DNA from: Roseateles sp. XES5
GTDB taxonomy: Bacteria > Pseudomonadota > Alphaproteobacteria > Rhizobiales > Rhizobiaceae
Length of the DNA stretch: 64,000 nt
Assembly: GCF_020535545.1 (NCBI RefSeq)
Contig: NZ_CP084755.1
Location: 38,923 to 102,922, forward strand
Direction of reading: 5' to 3'
Shown: positions 57,768 through 64,000 of the stretch, one piece after another
Layout: each line of letters begins with the position of its first letter
Position numbering within the stretch: the stretch's first letter is position 1
Notes under the pieces: model-generated
What the model was told of the DNA's origin: nothing
Databases searched by the model: none
What the model saw: only the letters and a program-made list of their open reading frames with translations
Program-made: the position numbers and the translations under genes

Positions 57768-58139
57768 ATGAAGAAAATCGCCTCGACCATGACTGCGGTC
57801 GGCCTGCTGCTCCCCGGAACGGCATGGTCCCAATCGCCAAGCTCGATCCTGCCTGTGCTGACCGGCGCATATGCACCGGTCGAAGGTGGCTGCGAAGCCG
57901 CGGCCGCCGCGTTTATCTATATCGAGGACAAGGGGATTGGCGCCAACAAGACCGCCGGGAAGGTTCTATCCGTCAAAAACGAGGGCAATTCCTATGTTCT
58001 CGATGTCCTATGGGTCGAGGCTGGCTCTGATGAATCAGACGGTGACCCCGACACGGTCCGCATCGAGGTGAAGGATGATCGCTCTTTCTACTTCTCCAAT
58101 ACGGCGTCGAAGAAAACGCTGATGAAGTGGTGCAGCTAG
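57768..58139 (+). CDS. Exported hypothetical protein in the virB cluster
   Basis: 123 residues: signal peptide MKKIASTMTAVGLLLPGTAW (cleavage after AWS), then a small beta-rich domain with a cysteine at each end (EGGCEAAAAAFIYIEDKGIG and LMKWCS) that may pair. The family is not recognised. It lies 15 bp after the preceding gene in the same operon. Transfer function inferred from location only. Confidence 0.65.
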   Translation: MKKIASTMTAVGLLLPGTAWSQSPSSILPVLTGAYAPVEGGCEAAAAAFIYIEDKGIGANKTAGKVLSVKNEGNSYVLDVLWVEAGSDESDGDPDTVRIEVKDDRSFYFSNTASKKTLMKWCS

Positions 58140-58249
58140 CTCTTCGGACGACTGCGCCACGGAGCTGAACGCGCTCCAGTAATCCAGGCAAACCAGCCCT
58201 CACCTCAGCACCGATTTGGCCGGTAGAGGTGATCGCTCGGCCTGACGAA

Positions 58250-58263
58250 TAAACTATATTTAA
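58250..58263. promoter_or_regulatory. Regulon palindrome copy 8 (upstream of virB8)
   Basis: TAAACTATATTTAA, two mismatches to the consensus, 34 bp before the virB8 ATG. Together with copy 7 it indicates separate promoters within the virB region. Confidence 0.65.
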
Positions 58264-58297
58264 TTCCGTCGTACTTGGCGGTTTATCGGAAGCCCAA

Positions 58298-59032
58298 ATG
58301 AGCAACGCAGATCCAACCGAACACACACCTCAAACTCCGCCGATCGACCTGACCGCCTACTGGAAAGCCGGCGCCTCTTGGGAGGCGGAGCTTTATCGCA
58401 AGGAGCGCCGCTCACGGAAAATTGCCTGGACGGTTGCGACAGTCGCCGGCATCTCCACGATGCTCAGCCTCTCGGCCCTCAACCTTCTCGTTCCTCTGAA
58501 GCAATTCGAGGCCGTGGTGGTGATCGCCGACAAGACCACCGGCTTCGTCGAGGTCGCCCGGTCCCTGAACGAGAGCAAGCTTTCCGAAAACGACGCGATC
58601 AAGACGGCGAACATCGTGCGCTACATCCGCGCGCGCGAGACCTACGATCCTCGGGCACTGAAGGACAATTACGATCTCGCCCAACTCTATTCGACGGGTC
58701 AGGCCTCGGCGGACTTGCGACACGAGTTCGAGCCGTCGAACCCGCAGTCGAAGGACAAGGTGCTCGGCCGCGACACGCGCATCGCTGTCACCATCAAGTC
58801 GGTCTCGTTCCTCAACGCCTCCACGGCGACCGTGCGCTTTTCGACGGAGACGCGGCGCGACAACACCCTTCGCCGCGAGCACTGGGTCTCGGTGGTCCGC
58901 TTCCGCTATACGACGGCGCCGCTGAAGAACGAATATCGCTTCGACAATCCTCTCGGCTTTCAGGTCGTCGAATACAGGCGCGACCAGGAATCGCTGCCCG
59001 AAGTCCTGCCGGCGGACAAGGCGGCACGCTGA
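58298..59032 (+). CDS. virB8: T4SS protein VirB8
   Basis: 244-residue bitopic inner-membrane protein: cytoplasmic N-terminus with [20 protein letters not shown], a membrane helix ([20 protein letters not shown]), then the periplasmic VirB8 domain with [28 protein letters not shown] and the end [18 protein letters not shown]. It links VirB4/6/10 and helps nucleate the channel. Its stop overlaps the virB9 ATG by one base. Confidence 0.95.
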   Translation: MSNADPTEHTPQTPPIDLTAYWKAGASWEAELYRKERRSRKIAWTVATVAGISTMLSLSALNLLVPLKQFEAVVVIADKTTGFVEVARSLNESKLSENDAIKTANIVRYIRARETYDPRALKDNYDLAQLYSTGQASADLRHEFEPSNPQSKDKVLGRDTRIAVTIKSVSFLNASTATVRFSTETRRDNTLRREHWVSVVRFRYTTAPLKNEYRFDNPLGFQVVEYRRDQESLPEVLPADKAAR

Positions 59033-59814
59033 TGCGGAAATCCTTCCTTGCTCTCGCAACGCTCGCGCTGCTCGTCACAGCGATCACATCCACGGCGGCC
59101 GATCCTCGCATCCGCTACATCACCTTCAACAATAATTCCGTCGTGACCGTGCCGGCGGGGCTTGGCGTCTCGACGATGATCCAGCTCGGCAGCTCCGAGG
59201 TGATCGAGACGATCTCGGCCGGCGACACGGCCAGCTGGTCGATCGTCCCCAAGAAGGGCTCCGGCATCCTGTTCGTGAAGCCGTTGCGCGAGAATGCCGA
59301 AACGAACGTCAACATCGTCACCAACCAGCGCGTTTATGCCTTGCTGCTGAAAGGCTCGGCGGCGGCCGACCTGCGCGCGGCATTCCAGGTGCGGTTCAAA
59401 TATCCGGACGAGGACGTCAACGCGCGGCTGCTGGCCGCCGCACAGGAAAGCGCCAAGGATCCGCTGCTCAAGGATCTCGATCCAGGCCGTCTGAACTACG
59501 ACTATGTGTTCAAGGGCGATACCAGCCTGAAGCCGCGTGTCGCTTTCGACGACGGCACGCATATGTATCTGGAATTCCCCGACGAAATCCCCGCCATTTT
59601 CGTCGTCGAGGGCAAGCGTCAGGAATCGCTCGTCAACCTGCGCACCCAGGGCAAATACGTGGTGGTCGACAAGATCGCGGCGCAGTTCACGCTGCGCGCC
59701 GGCGACAAGTGGCTGTGCCTCTATAATCGGCAGGCCAATCGCCAATCCTTCGATCTCATCGAAGACGCCTACGGGCCGAAGCGCCTCGGCAGCAAAGAGG
59801 AGCGCCAGCGATGA
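59032..59814 (+). CDS. virB9: T4SS outer-membrane core protein VirB9
   Basis: 260-residue periplasmic/outer-membrane protein. Signal peptide [21 protein letters not shown]-terminal domain [20 protein letters not shown], and the C-terminal beta-sandwich with [35 protein letters not shown] and [20 protein letters not shown]. Length is slightly below average. It forms the core complex with VirB7 and VirB10. It overlaps virB8 and virB10. Confidence 0.95.
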   Translation: MRKSFLALATLALLVTAITSTAADPRIRYITFNNNSVVTVPAGLGVSTMIQLGSSEVIETISAGDTASWSIVPKKGSGILFVKPLRENAETNVNIVTNQRVYALLLKGSAAADLRAAFQVRFKYPDEDVNARLLAAAQESAKDPLLKDLDPGRLNYDYVFKGDTSLKPRVAFDDGTHMYLEFPDEIPAIFVVEGKRQESLVNLRTQGKYVVVDKIAAQFTLRAGDKWLCLYNRQANRQSFDLIEDAYGPKRLGSKEERQR

Positions 59815-61232
59815 GCAAGATCGATTTCGACCACCTCGACGGGCAAAGCAGCGTGGCGAGCGACCGCAACGGTCGCTTGGGCAAGCTCGCCCTCCCTCTC
59901 CTGCTTGTCGTCGGCGCCGGCATCCTCGCCTATGTTAACTGGCCGACCGGCCCGCAGACCTCCAATCTGACTGAGGGCACCGGCGAGACCTTCGAGACGT
60001 CGAACTCCAGCATCCGCGATTTCCCCGACGAGCCGGTGAAACAGGCGGCCGATCCGAACCTGGTGCAGATTCCGGTCGAAGAGAAGAAGCCGGTGGACTC
60101 CGCTACTGTCGACGTCACCGTCAATCAGGGTGACGATCTCGAAAAGTTGCACCAGATCGAAGAGGCGCGTCGTCGCGCCGAGGAGGAGCGGCTTCGGGCG
60201 GAAGAAGCGCGCCGGCGTGCCGAAGAGGATGCGAGGCTTGCCGCGCTGGAGGCCAAACGCCTGGAAGATGAAGAGAAGGCGCGCTGGGAACGGCTGCGCT
60301 CTGAACAGATCATCGTCGACGGTTCCGGCCGCGAAAGCCTGTCGGCCGGAGACCAGTCGGTGACGATCGCCGATGAGGGTCAGCTTGTCGCGGTTCCCGG
60401 CGCGGAGAGCGACGCCAACAAGGCGTTCCTCGCGCAGTCGGAAAAGCAGACCGCCGGCATCGTCAAGGCAACACGCTTCGACCGGACCGACGCGCTCGTC
60501 GCACAGGGCACGATGATTCGAGGGTTCCTGGAGACAGCGATCAACACGGACCTGCCGGGCATGGTGCGCGCCGTCGTGCGCGAGGATGTTCGGTCGCTCG
60601 ACGGCGCTCGCGTCCTCATACCGAAAGGTTCCCGGCTGATCGGGGAATACAAGTCCGGCCTGGCGCGCGGCCAGAAGCGCATCTTCGTCGTCTGGTCCCG
60701 CGTCATTCGCTCCGATGGCCTTTCCGTCGAGATCGCGTCGCCCGGCGCCGACCGTCTCGGCCGCGCCGGGCTGACCGGCGAGATCGACACGCATTTCTGG
60801 GAGCGCTTCGGTTCCGCGATCATGCTGTCGGTCATCGGCGGCGCGGCGGAATATGTCTCGGCGCTCGGCGACACGGCGACGGAAAGCGCCCGTTCGATCT
60901 CGACGGTCGATCCGATCACCGGTGCGGTCACGACGATCACGACCGAGCCCAGCCGCACAGCCGCCGAGGCACGCTCGATCGCCGCGGAGAAGTCATCGGC
61001 GGTCCTTCAGGACATCGCCAATGAGGCGTTCAAGGAAAGCTCGAAGATCCCGCCGACGATCTATGTCGCCCAAGGCGAGTCGATCGTCGTCTATTTGCGC
61101 CGCGATCTCGACTTCTCCGTCTTCTACTCCGATCCGATCCGGCAGGAGATGATGCGGCTGAAGCGCGGCGGGCAAATCCGCCGCAACGTCGATCCGACGC
61201 CCTATTATCCGGTGGCCCCGGTTTACAAATGA
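59811..61232 (+). CDS. virB10: T4SS core protein VirB10
   Basis: 473 residues spanning both membranes. Cytoplasmic start, one helix ([20 protein letters not shown]), then a long charged coiled-coil arm rich in [14 protein letters not shown] repeats (about residues 115-160), and the C-terminal TrbI/VirB10 domain with [20 protein letters not shown] and the antenna region [20 protein letters not shown]. The end has [15 protein letters not shown]. It senses ATP use of VirB11/VirD4 and gates the channel. Confidence 0.96.
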   Translation: MSKIDFDHLDGQSSVASDRNGRLGKLALPLLLVVGAGILAYVNWPTGPQTSNLTEGTGETFETSNSSIRDFPDEPVKQAADPNLVQIPVEEKKPVDSATVDVTVNQGDDLEKLHQIEEARRRAEEERLRAEEARRRAEEDARLAALEAKRLEDEEKARWERLRSEQIIVDGSGRESLSAGDQSVTIADEGQLVAVPGAESDANKAFLAQSEKQTAGIVKATRFDRTDALVAQGTMIRGFLETAINTDLPGMVRAVVREDVRSLDGARVLIPKGSRLIGEYKSGLARGQKRIFVVWSRVIRSDGLSVEIASPGADRLGRAGLTGEIDTHFWERFGSAIMLSVIGGAAEYVSALGDTATESARSISTVDPITGAVTTITTEPSRTAAEARSIAAEKSSAVLQDIANEAFKESSKIPPTIYVAQGESIVVYLRRDLDFSVFYSDPIRQEMMRLKRGGQIRRNVDPTPYYPVAPVYK

Positions 61233-62227
61233 AGCAGTTTCCGTTTCTCGACAAGGCGCTGGAGCGGCTGAAGCCTTTTCTCTCGGACGAGCACGTCTCG
61301 GAAATCTCGGTCAACCGGCCGGGCGAGCTGTTCGTTGAACGTCTCGGCGTCGGCGGCATGGAGCGTGTCGTCGATGCGCAGTTCTCTGCCGAATGGATAA
61401 GGACGCTCAGCGAGCGCGTCGCCGGCTCCACCAACCAGGTCGTCAACGACGAGCATCCCATCCTGTCGGCGTCGCTCCCGACCGGGGAGCGCTTCCAATG
61501 CGTCCTGCCGCCCGCTGCACCCGATGGTGGCGCCATCTCGATCCGCAAGCAGGTGATCCACGACATTGGCCTGGACGTCTATAAAGACCGCGGTGCGTTC
61601 GAGGACACCAAGGTCGGACGCCAGCTCACGCTTTCGCCGGCCGAGGAAGAGCTTGCCGCGATGATGCAGGGCGATGTCGACGCGATGCTGTTTCTTCGGA
61701 CGGCCGTGCGATCGCGGGTTTCGATCGCCGTCTCCGGCGGCACGTCGACCGGCAAGACCACCTTCCTCAATGCACTCCTGAAGGAAGTGCCGGACGAGGA
61801 ACGCATCGTCACCATCGAGGACACCCGCGAGCTGAAGCCGATCACGCCGAATACGGTCACGCTGTTGGCCTCCAAGGGCGACCAGGGGCGTGCCAAGGTG
61901 ACGCCGCAAGAATTGCTCGAAGCCTCGCTGCGCATGCGGCCGGATCGGTTGATGCTGGGTGAGCTGCGCGGCGCCGAAGCGTTTTCCTTCCTGCAGGCGA
62001 TCAATACCGGCCACCCCGGCTCGTTGACGACGGTCCACGCCAACTCGGCGCGTTCGGCCTATGACCGTCTGGCGCTGATGGTGATGCAGAGCGGCGTTGT
62101 GCTCGAAAAGCAGGAGATCATCGACTACCTGAAGGAGGTCATTCCCGTAGTCGTCCAGCTGACGCGCCTTCCGGACGGCCGACGCGTCGTTTCGGAAATC
62201 GTCTTCACCAAGGGCGACACGCTATGA
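61229..62227 (+). CDS. virB11: T4SS hexameric ATPase VirB11
   Basis: 332-residue traffic ATPase: N-terminal domain (FLSDEHVSEISVNRPGELFV), Walker A SGGTSTGKTTFLNAL (about residue 169-183), Asp box IVTIEDTRELKPI, Walker B-type LRMRPDRLMLGELRGAEAFS and the His box TGHPGSLTTVHAN. It overlaps virB10 and virD4 by 4 bp each. It switches the machine between pilus assembly and transfer. Confidence 0.97.
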   Translation: MKQFPFLDKALERLKPFLSDEHVSEISVNRPGELFVERLGVGGMERVVDAQFSAEWIRTLSERVAGSTNQVVNDEHPILSASLPTGERFQCVLPPAAPDGGAISIRKQVIHDIGLDVYKDRGAFEDTKVGRQLTLSPAEEELAAMMQGDVDAMLFLRTAVRSRVSIAVSGGTSTGKTTFLNALLKEVPDEERIVTIEDTRELKPITPNTVTLLASKGDQGRAKVTPQELLEASLRMRPDRLMLGELRGAEAFSFLQAINTGHPGSLTTVHANSARSAYDRLALMVMQSGVVLEKQEIIDYLKEVIPVVVQLTRLPDGRRVVSEIVFTKGDTL

Positions 62228-64000
62228 ATCCGGCGATCCTGCTGTTCGGGTTGGTCATCGCTGGGGCTGCGGCCGCATTCGTCGCGTCCCTCGCCTATGC
62301 CGGTCTCTATTATGCCTTCGACAATTCAACCTGGATGTTGCGGGCCCTGCAGGACGATATGCTGGCGTCCTACAAGGCAGCACGCCTCGATCTCGCCGCC
62401 GGCGACTGGCATCGGCCGGCGATAGCGGCCGCGGCTGGTCTGCTTGCTGGCGGCGCCATGCTTGTCGCCGCCATGACGGGCAAGAAGAAGTCGACCGACG
62501 CCCGGTTTCTTAGCCCGCTGGAGGCGCGCGCCCTGGGCCTAACGCGCACCGGTGGCGTGTTCGTCGGCCGGATCGGCGGGAGCCTGATCAAGGTTCCGGG
62601 CGGCTTCACGCAGCGCGGCTCCGGTCGGCGGCGGTTCCTGAAGCCGATGCTGTTCGGCGGCAAGAAGCTCTGGATCGACGGCGATGACGTGGGCGGTTTC
62701 GTCATCGGCCCGCCCCGGTCGGGCAAAGGCGCCTCGCTTATCGTGCCGAATTGCCTGCTTTGGCCGGACAGCATCGTCGTGCTCGACATGCGCGGCGAGA
62801 CCTATGAGGCTACGGCCGGTTTTCGCTCAAAATTCTCGCGCGTGCTGCGGTTCTCGCCGGCCGACGAAAACGGCGACACCGAATGCTATAATCCGCTCGA
62901 CTTCGTCGCCATCGATCCCGACCAGCGCGATATCGATATCAATTCGATTGCCACCGCGATGCTGCCGACGCCGAAGGGCGATGCCTACTGGATCTCCGAC
63001 GCCCGCGCCCTATTCGCCGGCGTCACCTCCTGGGTCTTGGAAAACCCGGATATTCTCGACAAGGACAAGAACCTCGGAACGGTTCTCAATGTCGTCGAGG
63101 GCGGCGATCAGCCGCTTCGCGAATGGCTCGAGGAGGTTGCCAATCCCGATCTTCGCGCGGCCTGGATCAGCCCCTTCACCTATACCACCCTCGCCCGCTT
63201 CGCCGTCATGGCCGGCAAGCAGTTCGACGGTGTCTATGGTTCGCTCGCCGCAGCGGTGCGACCGTTCAAGAACAATCGAATCCTGCGCGCGACGGCGCGA
63301 TCGACATTCGACATCCGGGCCATGCGCCGCGAGAACATGAGCCTCTATCTTGATTTCCGTATCCAGCAGATCGCCTCAATCGGCCCGATCTTCAATGTGC
63401 TGATGGTCCAGTTCATGGACTACATGTCGCGCAACATGATGAAGCGCGGCGAGCGCCGCGTGCTGGTCCTGCTCGACGAGTTCCAGAATCTGGGAAAGCT
63501 GGAAAACGCATTGACCGTCGCGACGGTCCTTGGCGGCTATGGCATACCTTGCTGGTTCTTCGTGCAGTCGCTGCGCTCGATCGACAACGTCTATACCCGC
63601 GAAGGCCGGCAGACGCTGGTGAATTCCGCCCGCGCTCAGATCTTCCTCGGCGCGCAAGACCCGGAGGATCAGCGCTATGTGTCCCAGCTTCTCGGCGAGC
63701 GGAAGGAAGTTACGGTCGATAAGGCCGTTTCGACCGGCGTGACTCTGTTCGATCGCAAGGGTGCCACGATGTCCCACAAGACTGCGATGCGGCCCCTGAT
63801 GCGCCCCGATGAATTGGGTTCGATGAACGAGACACGATGCATCATCAAGCTCCGAAATCAGCAGCCGATATTGGGCGTACGGAATTTCTATTATGCTGAT
63901 AAGGAGCTTACGAAGCGCGCATGGCTGCAGATGCGAGCGCCATCAAAGGAAACGTCGGTTGAAGGCGTTGGCAATTTCGAGTTCGAAGTACCAGAGGCTG
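62224..64000 (+). CDS. virD4: Coupling protein VirD4/TraG (3' end outside window)
   Basis: At least 592 residues, still open at the edge. Two N-terminal membrane helices (LLFGLVIAGAAAAFVASLAY and AIAAAAGLLAGGAMLVAAM), Walker A FVIGPPRSGKGASLIVPN (about 162-169), SIVVLDMRGETYEATAGFRS, and Walker B RVLVLLDEFQNLGKLENALT followed by FVQSLRSID. It recruits the relaxase-DNA complex to the channel. The start ATG overlaps the virB11 stop. It is absent from complete-ORF lists because no stop lies in the window. Confidence 0.96.
   Translation, partial: MNPAILLFGLVIAGAAAAFVASLAYAGLYYAFDNSTWMLRALQDDMLASYKAARLDLAAGDWHRPAIAAAAGLLAGGAMLVAAMTGKKKSTDARFLSPLEARALGLTRTGGVFVGRIGGSLIKVPGGFTQRGSGRRRFLKPMLFGGKKLWIDGDDVGGFVIGPPRSGKGASLIVPNCLLWPDSIVVLDMRGETYEATAGFRSKFSRVLRFSPADENGDTECYNPLDFVAIDPDQRDIDINSIATAMLPTPKGDAYWISDARALFAGVTSWVLENPDILDKDKNLGTVLNVVEGGDQPLREWLEEVANPDLRAAWISPFTYTTLARFAVMAGKQFDGVYGSLAAAVRPFKNNRILRATARSTFDIRAMRRENMSLYLDFRIQQIASIGPIFNVLMVQFMDYMSRNMMKRGERRVLVLLDEFQNLGKLENALTVATVLGGYGIPCWFFVQSLRSIDNVYTREGRQTLVNSARAQIFLGAQDPEDQRYVSQLLGERKEVTVDKAVSTGVTLFDRKGATMSHKTAMRPLMRPDELGSMNETRCIIKLRNQQPILGVRNFYYADKELTKRAWLQMRAPSKETSVEGVGNFEFEVPEA

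Noticed and set aside
1..64000. tRNA or rRNA genes
   Set aside because: None recognised on either strand by eye; a tRNAscan run would be needed to exclude them fully.

Overview
The window reads as part of a large conjugative repABC plasmid from an alphaproteobacterium, most likely of the order Rhizobiales (Hyphomicrobiales). The evidence is a complete repA-repB-repC cassette with two 16-bp parS-type palindromes, a BigR-controlled sulfide operon with its AT-rich promoter, an Irr-type iron control element, a FixK/FNR-like box, and a VirB/VirD4 transfer system accompanied by a VirC1-like ParA. I cannot name the species.

Layout. (1) 1-7211: right part of a mercury transposon of the Tn3 family (3' end of merA, resolvase, and a transposase gene that has lost about 1.36 kb internally). 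A second, complete 3.8-kb Tn3-family element (2275-6083, 38-bp inverted repeats, 5-bp CATCA target duplication) sits inside that dead transposase. (2) 7212-12017: mobilisation region with a MOBP-type relaxase, a MobC-like protein, a control/oriT-candidate region with a CAACGGGCAA repeat array, a VirC1-like ParA and a ribbon-helix-helix-type partner. (3) 12038-15918: repC, antisense-RNA region, repB, repA and parS. (4) 15919-28071: plasmid housekeeping genes (methylase-like, large ParB-like, DUF736, DUF932, SSB, NYN-domain and small unknown genes). They are separated by unusual GC-rich structured repeats, including three nearly identical 401-bp units, each directly upstream of one gene. (5) 28105-30179: transfer-associated exported proteins, a small HTH regulator and a VapBC pair. 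(6) 30286-31922: a two-gene operon of a HEPN-like/zinc-ribbon protein and a TauD-like dioxygenase. (7) 32300-36984: sulfide detoxification (blh-bigR-yeeE/yedE-tauE). (8) 37210-41873: stress/iron region (Usp, P1B-4 ATPase, VIT1 family, cytochrome b561). (9) 42049-47993: arsenic island (two arsR, arsN2-like, two arsC types, acr3, arsH, arsK-like, DUF6428). (10) 49329-64000: VirB1-VirB11 transfer operon and the start of virD4, which runs off the end.

How it works together. RepABC and parS keep the plasmid. The relaxase, MobC-like and VirC-like proteins should prepare DNA at an oriT near 10.5-10.9 kb and deliver it through VirD4 to the VirB channel. The strongest unexplained signal is a 14-bp palindrome, consensus TAAACTATAGTTTA, found eight times, almost always just upstream of transfer genes and once abutting the start of an 88-residue HTH protein (28664-28930). 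I infer a plasmid-wide transfer regulon controlled by that protein. The cargo is a stack of metal(loid) and sulfur stress resistances (Hg, As, sulfide, Fe/Co).
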